From Euwallacea fornicatus (lineage: Eukaryota > Arthropoda > Insecta > Coleoptera > Curculionidae), in NCBI RefSeq assembly GCF_040115645.1, contig NW_027096037.1:310001-374000 (forward strand): a stretch of 64,000 nucleotides of DNA, read 5' to 3'. A program made the position numbers and the translations under genes. Of this stretch, positions 9,897-22,849 are shown one piece after another. The notes under the pieces were generated by a model. The model searched no databases. It was not told where the DNA came from and saw nothing but the letters and a program-made list of their open reading frames with translations. Numbering within the stretch: the first letter of the stretch is position 1; every line of letters begins with the position of its first letter.

Positions 9897-12696
9897 AGGT
9901 CTTTAAGATTCACAACACATCAACTTTGCATCTAGTTGAATTTCCAAGAAAAATAGTACTTTGTGTACTCGAACACACAACTTTTATGACTTTTCAAATA
10001 CTGAAACTCGATAACTACGGAAAATGAGGACCAAATTCCTTAAACAAAGTGTCAAATTAATCAGCACTACGAGGTCTTTAAGATTCACAACACATCATCT
10101 TTGCATCTAGTTGAATTTCCAAGAAAAATAGTACTTTGTGTACTCGAACACACAACTTTTATGACTTTTCAAACTCTGAAACTCGATAACTACGGAAAAT
10201 GAGTACCAAATTCCTTAAACAAAGTGTCAAATTTATCAGCACTACGAGGCCTTTAAGATTCACAACACATCAACTTTGCATCTAGTTGAATTTCCAAGAA
10301 AAATAGTACTTTGTGTACTCGAACACACAACTTTTGGGACTTTTCAAATACTGAAACTCGATAACTACGGAAAATGAGGACCAAATTCCTTAAACAAAGT
10401 GTCAAATTAATCAGCACTACGAGGCCTTTCAGATTCACAACACATCATCTTTGCATCTTGTTGAATTTCCAAGAAAATTACTACTTTGTGTACTCGAACA
10501 CACAACTTTTATGACTTTTCAAACTCTGAAACTCGATAACTACGGAAAATGAGTACCAAATTCCTTAAACAAAGTGTCAAATTAATCAGCACTACGAGGC
10601 CTTTAAGATTCACAACACATCATCTTTGCATCTAGTTGAATTTCCAAGAAAAATAGTACTTTGTGTACTCGAACACACAACTTTTATGACTTTTCAAATA
10701 CTGAAACTCGATAACTACGGAAAATGAGGACCAAATTCCTTAAACAAAGTGTCAAATTAATCAGCACTACGAGGCCTTTAAGATTCACAACACATCATCT
10801 TTGCATCTAGTTGAATTTCCAAGAAAAATAGTACTTTGTGTACTCGAACCCACAACTTTTGGGACTTTTCAAATAGTGAAACTCGATAACTACGGAAAAT
10901 GAGGACCAAATTCCTTAAACAAAGTGTCAAATTAATCAGCACTACGAGGCCTTTAAGATTCACAACACATCATCTTTGCATCTAGTTGAATTTCCAAGAA
11001 AAATAGTACTTTGTGTACTCGAACACACAACTTTTATGACTTTTCAAATACTGAAACTCGATAACTACGGAAAATGAGGACCAAATTCCTTAAACAAAGT
11101 GTCAAATTAATCAGCACTACGAGGCCTTTAAGATTCACAACACATCATCTTTGCATCTAGTTGAATTTCCAAGAAAAATAGTACTTTGTGTACTCGAACC
11201 CACAACTTTTGGGACTTTTCAAATACTGAAACTCGATAACTACGGAAAATGAGGACCAAATTCCTTAAACAAAGTGTCAAATTAATCAGCACTACGAGGC
11301 CTTTAAGATTCACAACACATCATCTTTGCATCTAGTTGAATTTCCAAGAAAAATAGTACTTTGTGTACTCGAACACACAACTTTTATGACTTTTCAAATA
11401 CTGAAACTCGATAACTACGGAAAATGAGGACCAAATTCCTTAAACAAAGTGTCAAATTAATCAGCACTACGAGGCCTTTAAGATTCACAACACATCATCT
11501 TTGCATCTAGTTGAATTTCCAAGAAAAATAGTACTTTGTGTACTCGAACACACAACTTTTATGACTTTTCAAATACTGAAACTCGATAACTACGGAAAAT
11601 GAGGACCAAATTCCTTAAACAAAGTGTCAAATTAATCAGCACTACGAGGCCTTTAAGATTCACAACACATCATCTTTGCATCTAGTTGAATTTCCAAGAA
11701 AAATAGTACTTTGTGTACTCGAACCCACAACTTTTGGGACTTTTCAAATACTGAAACTCGATAACTACGGAAAATGAGGACCAAATTCCTTAAACAAAGT
11801 GTCAAATTAATCAGCACTACGAGGCCTTTAAGATTCACAACACATCATCTTTGCATCTAGTTGAATTTCCAAGAAAAATAGTACTTTGTGTACTCGAACA
11901 CACAACTTTTATGACTTTTCAAATACTGAAACTCGATAACTACGGAAAATGAGGACCAAATTCCTTAAACAAAGTGTCAAATTAATCAGCACTACGAGGC
12001 CTTTAAGATTCACAACACATCATCTTTGCATCTAGTTGAATTTCCAAGAAAATTACTACTTTGTGTACTCGAACACACAACTTTTATGACTTTTCAAACT
12101 CTGAAACTCGATAACTACGGAAAATGAGTACCAAATTCCTTAAACAAAGTGTCAAATTAATCAGCACTACGAGGCCTTTAAGATTCACAACACATCATCT
12201 TTGCATCTAGTTGAATTTCCAAGAAAAATAGTACTTTGTGTACTCGAACACACAACTTTTATGACTTTTCAAATACTGAAACTCGATAACTACGGAAAAT
12301 GAGTACCAAATTCCTTAAACAAAGTGTCAAATTAATCAGCACTACGAGGCCTTTAAGATTCACAACACATCATCTTTGCATCTAGTTGAATTTCCAAGAA
12401 AATTAGTACTTTGTGTACTCGAACACACAACTTTTGGGACTTTTCAAATACTGAAACTCGATAACTACGGAAAATGAGGACCAAATTCCTTAAACAAAGT
12501 GTCAAATTAATCAGCACTACGAGGCCTTTAAGATTCACAACACATCATCTTTGCATCTAGTTGAATTTCCAAGAAAAATAGTACTTTGTGTACTCGAACC
12601 CACAACTTTTGGGACTTTTCAAATACTGAAACTCGATAACTACGGAAAATGAGGACCAAATTCCTTAAACAAAGTGTCAAATTAATCAGCACTACG
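9897..12696 (+). repeat. 16-unit higher-order block, copy 1 (2,800 bp)
   Basis: Sixteen 175-bp units in an order repeated immediately downstream. Rare markers shared with copy 2: ATTTATC (near 10231), CTTTCAG with CTTGTTG and TTACTAC (unit 10422), and AAATAGTG (near 10876). The middle alternates CCCAC/GGGAC with ACAC/ATGAC units. Copy 1 has one ATGAC unit (10597) that copy 2 lacks. Confidence 0.9.
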
Positions 12697-15671
12697 AGGT
12701 CTTTAAGATTCACAACACATCAACTTTGCATCTAGTTGAATTTCCAAGAAAAATAGTACTTTGTGTACTCGAACACACAACTTTTATGACTTTTCAAATA
12801 CTGAAACTCGATAACTACGGAAAATGAGGACCAAATTCCTTAAACAAAGTGTCAAATTAATCAGCACTACGAGGTCTTTAAGATTCACAACACATCATCT
12901 TTGCATCTAGTTGAATTTCCAAGAAAAATAGTACTTTGTGTACTCGAACACACAACTTTTATGACTTTTCAAACTCTGAAACTCGATAACTACGGAAAAT
13001 GAGTACCAAATTCCTTAAACAAAGTGTCAAATTTATCAGCACTACGAGGCCTTTAAGATTCACAACACATCAACTTTGCATCTAGTTGAATTTCCAAGAA
13101 AAATAGTACTTTGTGTACTCGAACACACAACTTTTGGGACTTTTCAAATACTGAAACTCGATAACTACGGAAAATGAGGACCAAATTCCTTAAACAAAGT
13201 GTCAAATTAATCAGCACTACGAGGCCTTTCAGATTCACAACACATCATCTTTGCATCTTGTTGAATTTCCAAGAAAATTACTACTTTGTGTACTCGAACA
13301 CACAACTTTTATGACTTTTCAAACTCTGAAACTCGATAACTACGGAAAATGAGTACCAAATTCCTTAAACAAAGTGTCAAATTAATCAGCACTACGAGGC
13401 CTTTAAGATTCACAACACATCATCTTTGCATCTAGTTGAATTTCCAAGAAAAATAGTACTTTGTGTACTCGAACCCACAACTTTTGGGACTTTTCAAATA
13501 GTGAAACTCGATAACTACGGAAAATGAGGACCAAATTCCTTAAACAAAGTGTCAAATTAATCAGCACTACGAGGCCTTTAAGATTCACAACACATCATCT
13601 TTGCATCTAGTTGAATTTCCAAGAAAAATAGTACTTTGTGTACTCGAACACACAACTTTTATGACTTTTCAAATACTGAAACTCGATAACTACGGAAAAT
13701 GAGGACCAAATTCCTTAAACAAAGTGTCAAATTAATCAGCACTACGAGGCCTTTAAGATTCACAACACATCATCTTTGCATCTAGTTGAATTTCCAAGAA
13801 AAATAGTACTTTGTGTACTCGAACCCACAACTTTTGGGACTTTTCAAATACTGAAACTCGATAACTACGGAAAATGAGGACCAAATTCCTTAAACAAAGT
13901 GTCAAATTAATCAGCACTACGAGGCCTTTAAGATTCACAACACATCATCTTTGCATCTAGTTGAATTTCCAAGAAAAATAGTACTTTGTGTACTCGAACA
14001 CACAACTTTTATGACTTTTCAAATACTGAAACTCGATAACTACGGAAAATGAGGACCAAATTCCTTAAACAAAGTGTCAAATTAATCAGCACTACGAGGC
14101 CTTTAAGATTCACAACACATCATCTTTGCATCTAGTTGAATTTCCAAGAAAAATAGTACTTTGTGTACTCGAACACACAACTTTTATGACTTTTCAAATA
14201 CTGAAACTCGATAACTACGGAAAATGAGGACCAAATTCCTTAAACAAAGTGTCAAATTAATCAGCACTACGAGGCCTTTAAGATTCACAACACATCATCT
14301 TTGCATCTAGTTGAATTTCCAAGAAAAATAGTACTTTGTGTACTCGAACCCACAACTTTTGGGACTTTTCAAATACTGAAACTCGATAACTACGGAAAAT
14401 GAGGACCAAATTCCTTAAACAAAGTGTCAAATTAATCAGCACTACGAGGCCTTTAAGATTCACAACACATCATCTTTGCATCTAGTTGAATTTCCAAGAA
14501 AAATAGTACTTTGTGTACTCGAACACACAACTTTTATGACTTTTCAAATACTGAAACTCGATAACTACGGAAAATGAGGACCAAATTCCTTAAACAAAGT
14601 GTCAAATTAATCAGCACTACGAGGCCTTTAAGATTCACAACACATCATCTTTGCATCTAGTTGAATTTCCAAGAAAATTACTACTTTGTGTACTCGAACA
14701 CACAACTTTTATGACTTTTCAAACTCTGAAACTCGATAACTACGGAAAATGAGTACCAAATTCCTTAAACAAAGTGTCAAATTAATCAGCACTACGAGGC
14801 CTTTAAGATTCACAACACATCATCTTTGCATCTAGTTGAATTTCCAAGAAAAATAGTACTTTGTGTACTCGAACACACAACTTTTATGACTTTTCAAATA
14901 CTGAAACTCGATAACTACGGAAAATGAGTACCAAATTCCTTAAACAAAGTGTCAAATTAATCAGCACTACGAGGCCTTTAAGATTCACAACACATCATCT
15001 TTGCATCTAGTTGAATTTCCAAGAAAATTAGTACTTTGTGTACTCGAACACACAACTTTTGGGACTTTTCAAATACTGAAACTCGATAACTACGGAAAAT
15101 GAGTACCAAATTCCTTAAACAAAGTGTCAAATTAATCAGCACTACGAGGCCTTTAAGATTCACAACACATCAACTTTGCATCTAGTTGAATTTCCAAGAA
15201 AAATAGTACTTTGTGTACTCGAACACACAACTTTTGGGACTTTTCAAATACTGAAACTCGATAACTACGGAAAATGAGGACCAAATTCCTTAAACAAAGT
15301 GTCAAATTAATCAGCACTACGAGGCCTTTAAGATTCACAACACATCATCTTTGCATCTAGTTGAATTTCCAAGAAAATTAGTACTTTGTGTACTCGAACA
15401 CACAACTTTTGGGACTTTTCAAATACTGAAACTCGATAACTACGGAAAATGAGGACCAAATTCCTTAAACAAAGTGTCAAATTAATCAGCACTACGAGGC
15501 CTTTAAGATTCACAACACATCATCTTTGCATCTAGTTGAATTTCCAAGAAAAATAGTACTTTGTGTACTCGAACCCACAACTTTTGGGACTTTTCAAATA
15601 CTGAAACTCGATAACTACGGAAAATGAGGACCAAATTCCTTAAACAAAGTGTCAAATTAATCAGCACTACG
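12697..15671 (+). repeat. 16-unit higher-order block, copy 2 (2,975 bp)
   Basis: Tandem copy of 9897-12696. The offset is 2,800 bp up to the CTTGTTG unit (13222) and 2,625 bp from the AAATAGTG unit (13397), because one unit is missing. Near the end two extra units (15147 C and 15322 V) are inserted, making 17 units. The final CCCAC/GGGAC unit (15497) corresponds to 12522. Single-monomer gains and losses inside a duplicated block are direct traces of unequal exchange. Confidence 0.9.
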
Positions 15672-17246
15672 AGGCCTTTAAGATTCACAACACATCATCT
15701 TTGCATCTAGTTGAATTTCCAAGAAAAATAGTACTTTGTGTACTCGAACACACAACTTTTATGACTTTTCAAATACTGAAACTCGATAACTACGGAAAAT
15801 GAGGACCAAATTCCTTAAACAAAGTGTCAAATTAATCAGCACTACGAGGCCTTTAAGATTCACAACACATCATCTTTGCATCTAGTTGAATTTCCATGAA
15901 AATTACTACTTTGTGTACTCGAACACACAACTTTTATGACTTTTCAAACTCTGAAACTCGATAACTACGGAAAATGAGTACCAAATTCCTTAAACAATGT
16001 GTCAAATTAATCAACTATACGAGGCCTTTAAGATTCACAACTCATCATCTTTCCATCTAGTTGAGTTTCCAAGAAAAATAGTACTTTGAGTACTCGAACT
16101 CACAACTTTTGGGGCTTTTCAAATACTGAAACTCGATAACTACGGAAAATGAGGACCAAATTCCTTAAACAAAGTGTCAAATTAATCAGCACTACGAGGC
16201 CTTTAAGATTCACAACACATCAAATTTGCATCTAGTTGAATTTCCAAGAAAAATAGTACTTTGTGTACTCGAACACACAACTTTTGGGGCTTTTCAAACT
16301 CTGAAACTCGATAACTACGGACAATTAGTACCAAATTCCTTAAACAATGTGTCAAATTAATCAGCACTACGAGGCCTTTAAGATTCACAACACATCAAAT
16401 TTGCATCTAGTTGAATTTCCAAGAAAAATAGTACTTTGTGTACTGGAACACACAACTTTTGGGACTTTTCAAATACTGAAACTCGATAACTACGGACAAT
16501 TAGTACCAAATTCCTTAAACAATGTGTCAAATTAATCAGCACTACGAGGCCTTTAAGATTCACAACACATCAACTTTGCATCTAGTTGAATTTCCTAGAA
16601 ATACAGTACTTTGTGTACTCGAACACACAACTTTTGGGGCTTTTCAAATACTGAAACTCGATAACTACGGAAAATGAGTACCAAATTCCTTAAACAAAGT
16701 GTCAAATTAATCAGCACTACGAGGCCTTTAAGATTCACAACACATCAAATTTGCATCTAGTTGAATTTCCAAGAAAAATAGTACTTTGAGTACTCGAACC
16801 CACAACTTTTGGGGCTTTTCAAACTCTGAAACTCGATAACTACGGAAAATGAGGACCAAATTCCTTAAACAAAGTGTCAAATTAATCAGCACTACGAGGC
16901 CTTTAAGATTCACAACACATCAAATTTGCATCTAGTTGAATTTCCAAGAAAAATAGTACTTTGTGAACTCGAACACACAACTTTTGGGACTTTTCAAATA
17001 CTGAAACTCGATAACTACGGAAAATGAGTACCAAATTCCTTAAACAAAGTGTTAAATTAATCAGCACTACGAGGCCTTTAAGATTCACAACACATCAACT
17101 TTGCATCTAGTTGAATTTCCAAGAAAAATAGTACTTTGTGTACTCGAACACACAACTTTTGGGGCTTTTCAAACTCTGAAACTCGATAACTACGGACAAT
17201 TAGTACCAAATTCCTTAAACAATGTGTCAAATTAATCAGCACTACG
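15672..17246 (+). repeat. Mosaic of units seen elsewhere
   Basis: Contains a TTACTAC unit with TTTCCATGAA (15847), a unit nearly identical to 9372 (16022), and CATCAAATTTGC/ACAATTAG units like that at 3244 (16197 and 17072). A unit with TGTACTGGAAC (near 16441) has lost a CpG by C to G. The unit at 16897 has TGTGAACTC, and TGTTAAATT follows near 17051. Confidence 0.85.
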
Positions 17247-18372
17247 AGGCCTTTAAGATTCACAACACATCAAATTTGCATCTAGTTGAATTTCCAAGAA
17301 AAATAGTACTTTGTGTACTCGAACACACAACTTTTGGGGCTTTTCAAATACTGAAACTCGATAACTACGGAAAATGAGGACCAAATTCCTTAAACAAAGT
17401 GTCAAATTAATCAGCACTACGAGGCCTTTAAGATTCACAACACATCAACTTTGCATCTAGTTGAATTTCCTAGAAATACAGTACTTTGTGTACTCGAACA
17501 CACAACTTTTGGGGCATTTCAAATACTGAAACTCGATAACTACGGAAAATGAGGACCAAATTCCTTAAACAAAGTGTCAAATTAATCAGCACTACGAGGC
17601 CTTTAAGATTCACAACACATCAAATTTGCATCTAGTTGAATTTCCAAGAAAAATAGTACTTTGTGTACTCGAACACACAACTTTTGGGACTTTTCAAATA
17701 CTGAAACTCGATAACTACGGAAAATGAGGACCAAATTCCTTAAACAAAGTGTCAAATTAATCAGCTCTTCGAGGCCTTTAAAATGTCACAACACATCAAA
17801 TTTGCATCTAGTTGAATTTCCAAGAAAAATAGTACTTTGTGTACTCGAACACACAACTTTTATGACTTTTCAAACTCTGAAACTCGATAACTACGGAAAA
17901 TGAGTACCAAATTCCTTAAACAAAGTGTCAAATTAATCAGCACTACGAGGCCTTTAAGATTCACAACACATCAACTTTGCATCTAGTTGAATTTCCAAGA
18001 AAAATAGTACTTTGTGTACTCGAACACACAACTTTTATGACTTTTCAAATACTGAAACTCGATAACTACGGAAAATGAGGACCAAATTCCTTAAACAAAG
18101 TGTCAAATTAATCAGCACTACGAGGTCTTTAAGATTCACAACACATCATCTTTGCATCTAGTTGAATTTCCAAGAAAAATAGTACTTTGTGTACTCGAAC
18201 ACACAACTTTTATGACTTTTCAAACTCTGAAACTCGATAACTACGGAAAATGAGTACCAAATTCCTTAAACAAAGTGTCAAATTAATCAGCACTACGAGG
18301 CCTTTAAGATTCACAACACATCAACTTTGCATCTAGTTGAATTTCCAAGAAAAATAGTACTTTGTGTACTCG
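17247..18372 (+). repeat. Second copy of the 6921-8046 segment
   Basis: Matches 6921-8046 at 10,326 bp offset, including GGGGCATTTC and a 176-bp unit (17772), which is the first 176-bp unit after 7446. The match ends inside the unit that starts at 18298. Confidence 0.8.
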
Positions 18373-18472
18373 AACTCACAACTTTTGGGGCTTTTCCAAT
18401 ACTGAAACTCGATAACTACGGAAAATGAGTACCAAATTCCTTAAACAAAGTGTCAAATTAATCAGCACTACG
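18298..18472 (+). repeat. Recombinant monomer
   Basis: The left half (CATCAAC, AAAAATAG, TTTGTG) is that of the C unit at 7972. The right half (CGAACTCAC, GGGGCTTTTCCAAT, GAGTACC) is that of the unit at 9372. The switch falls in the shared stretch GTACTCGAAC at about 18366-18375. Length remains 175 bp. The next units (18473 on) continue as after 9547 or 6221, so this is the joint between two copied blocks. Confidence 0.75.
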
Positions 18473-19172
18473 AGGCCTTTAAGATTCACAACACATCAAA
18501 TTTGCATCTAGTTGAATTTCCAAGAAAAATAGTACTTTGTGTACTCGAACCCACAACTTTTGGGACTTTTCAAATACTGAAACTCGATAACTACGGAAAA
18601 TGAGGACCAAATTCCTTAAACAAAGTGTCAAATTAATCAGCACTACGAGGCCTTTAAGATTCACAACACATCATCTTTGCATCTAGTTGAATTTCCAAGA
18701 AAAATAGTACTTTGTGTACTCGAACACACAACTTTTATGACTTTTCAAATACTGAAACTCGATAACTACGGAAAATGAGGACCAAATTCCTTAAACAAAG
18801 TGTCAAATTAATCAGCACTACGAGGCCTTTAAGATTCACAACACATCATCTTTGCATCTAGTTGAATTTCCAAGAAAATTACTACTTTGTGTACTCGAAC
18901 ACACAACTTTTATGACTTTTCAAACTCTGAAACTCGATAACTACGGAAAATGAGTACCAAATTCCTTAAACAAAGTGTCAAATTAATCAGCACTACGAAG
19001 CCTTTAAGATTCACAACACATCAAATTTGCATCTAGTTGAATTTCCAAGAAAAATAGTACTTTGTGTACTCGAACACACAACTTTTATGACTTTTCAAAC
19101 TCTGAAACTCGATAACTACGGAAAATGAGTACCAAATTCCTTAAACAAAGTGTCAAATTAATCAGCACTACG
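18473..19172 (+). repeat. Four units matching 6221 and 9547 neighbourhoods
   Basis: CATCAAATTTGC/CCCAC/GGGAC unit, then ATGAC, TTACTAC/CTCTG and GAAGCC units. The first three follow the order at 6221-6745. The GAAGCC unit (18998) has ATGAC and CTCTG, unlike the GAAGCC unit at 6921. Confidence 0.8.
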
Positions 19173-21100
19173 AGGCCTTTAAGATTCACAACACATCAAC
19201 TTTGCATCTAGTTGAATTTCCAAGAAAAATAGTACTTTGTGTACTCGAACACACAACTTTTGGGACTTTTCAAATACTGAAACTCGATAACTACGGAAAA
19301 TGAGGACCAAATTCCTTAAACAAAGTGTCAAATTAATCAGCACTACGAGGCCTTTAAGATTCACAACACATCATCTTTGCATCTAGTTGAATTTCCAAGA
19401 AAATTAGTACTTTGTGTACTCGAACACACAACTTTTGGGACTTTTCAAATACTGAAACTCGATAACTACGGAAAATGAGGACCAAATTCCTTAAACAAAG
19501 TGTCAAATTAATCAGCACTACGAGGCCTTTAAGATTCACAACACATCATCTTTGCATCTAGTTGAATTTCCAAGAAAAATAGTACTTTGTGTACTCGAAC
19601 ACACAACTTTTATGACTTTTCAAACTCTGAAACTCGATAACTACGGAAAATGAGTACCAAATTCCTTAAACAAAGTGTCAAATTAATCAGCTCTTCGAGG
19701 CCTTTAAAATGTCACAACACATCATCTTTGCATCTTGATGAATTTCCAAGAAAAATAGTACTTTGTGTACTCGAACACACAACTTTTGGGACTTTTCAAA
19801 TACTGAAACTCGATAACTACGGAAAATGAGGACCAAATTCCTTAAACAAAGTGTCAAATTAATCAGCACTACGAGGCCTTTAAGATTCACAACACATCAA
19901 CTTTGCATCTAATTGAATTTCCAAGAAAATTAGTACTTTGTGTACTCGAACACACAACTTTTATGACTTTTCAAATACTGAAACTCGATAACTACGGAAA
20001 ATGAGGACCAAATTCCTTAAACAAAGTGTCAAATTAATCAGCACTACGAGGCCTTTAAGATTCATAACACATCAACTTTGCATCTAGTTGAATTTCCTAG
20101 AAATACAGTACTTTGTGTACTCGAACACACAACTTTTGAGACTTTTCAAATACTGAAACTCGATAACTACGGAAAATGAGTACCAAATTCCTTAAACAAA
20201 GTGTCAAATTAATCAGCACTACGAGGCCTTTAAGATTCACAACACATCATCTTTGCATCTAGTTGAATTTCCAAGAAAAATAGTACTTTGTGTACTCGAA
20301 CACACAACTTTTATGACTTTTCAAACTCTGAAACTCGATAACTACGGAAAATGAGTACCAAATTCCTTAAACAAAGTGTCAAATTAATCAGCTCTTCGAG
20401 GCCTTTAAAATGTCACAACACATCATCTTTGCATCTTGATGAATTTCCAAGAAATATAGTACTTTGTGTACTCGAACACACAACTTTTATGACTTTTCAA
20501 ACTCTGAAACTCGATAACTACGGAAAATGAGTACCAAATTCCTTAAACAAAGTGTTAAATTAATCAGCTCTTCGAGGCCTTTAAAATGTCACAACACATC
20601 ATCTTTGCATCTTGATGAATTTCCAAGAAAAATAGTACTTTGTGTACTCGAACACACAACTTTTGGGACTTTTCAAATACTGAAACTCGATAACTACGGA
20701 AAATGAGGACCAAATTCCTTAAACAAAGTGTCAAATTAATCAGCACTACGAGGCCTTTAAGATTCACAACACATCAACTTTGCATCTAATTGAATTTCCA
20801 AGAAAATTAGTACTTTGTGTACTCGAACACACAACTTTTATGACTTTTCAAATACTGAAACTCGATAACTACGGAAAATGAGGACCAAATTCCTTAAACA
20901 AAGTGTCAAATTAATCAGCACTACGAGGCCTTTAAGATTCATAACACATCAACTTTGCATCTAGTTGAATTTCCTAGAAATACAGTACTTTGTGTACTCG
21001 AACACACAACTTTTGGGACTTTTCAAATACTGAAACTCGATAACTACGGAAAATGAGGACCAAATTCCTTAAACAATGTGTCAAATTAATCAACTATACG
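19173..21100 (+). repeat. C-V-W-X-Y-Z-W-X'-X-Y-Z cassette
   Basis: Unit starts: C 19173, V 19348, W 19523, X 19698, Y 19874, Z 20049, W 20224, X' 20399, X 20575, Y 20751, Z 20926. X units are 176 bp. The X'-to-X junction carries TGTTAAATT instead of TGTCAAATT. The first nine units (1,578 bp) match 58056-59633, offset 38,883 bp, with no difference that I found. Confidence 0.9.
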
Positions 21101-21801
21101 AGGCCTTTAAGATTCACAACACATCAAATTTGCATCTAGTTGAATTTCCAAGAAAAATAGTACTTTGTGTACTCGAACTCACAACTTTTGGGGCTTTTCA
21201 AATACTGAAACTCGATAACTACGGAAAATGAGGACCAAATAACTTAAACAATGTGTCAAATTAATCAGCTCTGCGAGGCCTTTAAAATGTCACAATACAT
21301 CATCTTTGCATCTAGTTGAATTTCCAAGAAAAATAGTACTTTGTGTACTCGAACCCACAACTTTTGGGACTTTTCAAATACTGAAACTCGATAACTACGG
21401 AAAATGAGGACCAAATTCCTTAAACAAAGTGTCAAATTAATCAGCACTACGAGGCCTTTAAGATTCACAACACATCAAATTTGCATCTGGTTGAATTTCC
21501 AAGAAAAATAGTACTTTGTGTACTCGAACACACAACTTTTGGGACTTTTCAAATACTGAAACTCGATAACTACGGAAAATGAGGACCAAATTCCTTAAAC
21601 AAAGTGTCAAATTAATCAGCACTACGAGGCCTTTAAGATTCACAACACATCAAATTTGCATCTAGTTGAATTTCCAAGAAAAATAGTACTTTGTGTACTC
21701 GAACACACAACTTTTGGGACTTTTCAAATACTGAAACTCGATAACTACGGACAATTAGTACCAAATTCCTTAAACAATGTGTCAAATTAATCAGCACTAC
21801 G
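21101..21801 (+). repeat. Four-unit stretch with CCAAATAACTT/CTCTGCG marker
   Basis: Includes the marker CCAAATAACTTAAAC (TTCC changed to AACT) followed by CTCTGCG and a 176-bp unit with CACAATACAT. The same marker set recurs near 24390, 30170, 34025, 36127 and 46806, tagging one lineage copied to at least six places. Confidence 0.85.
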
Positions 21802-22849
21802 AGGCCTTTAAGATTCACAACACATCAAATTTGCATCTAGTTGAATTTCCAAGAAAAATAGTACTTTGAGTACTCGAACTCACAACTTTTGGGGCTTTTC
21901 AAATACTGAAACTCGATAACTACGGAAAATGAGTACCAAATTCCTTAATCAAAGTGTCAAATTAATCAGCACTACGAGGCCTTTAAGATTCACAACACAT
22001 CAAATTTGCATCTAGTTGAATTTCCAAGAAAAATAGTACTTTGAGTACTCGAACTCACAACTTTTGGGGCTTTTCAAATACTGAAACTCGATAACTACGG
22101 AAAATGAGTACCAAATTCCTTAATCAAAGTGTCAAATTAATCAGCACTACGAGGCCTTTAAGATTCACAACACATCAAATTTGCATCTAGTTGAATTTCC
22201 AAGAAAAATAGTACTTTGAGTACTCGAACCCATAACTTTTTGACTTTTCAAACTCTGAAACTCGATAACTACGGACAATTAGTACCAAATTCCTTAAACA
22301 ATGTGTCAAATTAATCAGCACTACGAGGCCTTTAAGATTCACAACACATCAAATTTGCATCTAGTTGAATTTCCAAGAAAAATAGTACTTTGAGTACTCG
22401 AACTCACAACTTTTGGGGCTTTTCAAATACTGAAACTCGATAACTACGGAAAATGAGTACCAAATTCCTTAATCAAAGTGTCAAATTAATCAGCACTACG
22501 AGGCCTTTAAGATTCACAACACATCAAATTTGCATCTAGTTGAATTTCCAAGAAAAATAGTACTTTGAGTACTCGAACTCACAACTTTTGGGGCTTTTCA
22601 AATACTGAAACTCGATAACTACGGAAAATGAGTACCAAATTCCTTAATCAAAGTGTCAAATTAATCAGCACTACGAGGCCTTTAAGATTCACAACACATC
22701 AAATTTGCATCTAGTTGAATTTCCAAGAAAAATAGTACTTTGAGTACTCGAACCCATAACTTTTTGACTTTTCAAACTCTGAAACTCGATAACTACGGAC
22801 AATTAGTACCAAATTCCTTAAACAATGTGTCAAATTAATCAGCACTACG
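21802..22849 (+). repeat. 3-unit higher-order repeat, two copies of 524 bp
   Basis: Pattern P-P-Q twice (21802-22325, 22326-22849). P units have GAGTACTC, AACTCAC, GGGGC and TTAATCAAAG. Q units are 174 bp because ATGAC has lost its A (CATAACTTTTTGAC). A further P-like unit follows at 22850 with a different end. No difference seen between the two copies. Confidence 0.9.

Noticed and set aside
16347..16535. Plus-strand 62-codon open frames starting at ATG in AACAATGTGTCAAATT units
   Set aside because: The ATG arises from the AAAG/AATG variant of the satellite; no ribosome-binding or promoter context and no protein family resemblance. Same sequence in dozens of repeats with stops in the next unit.
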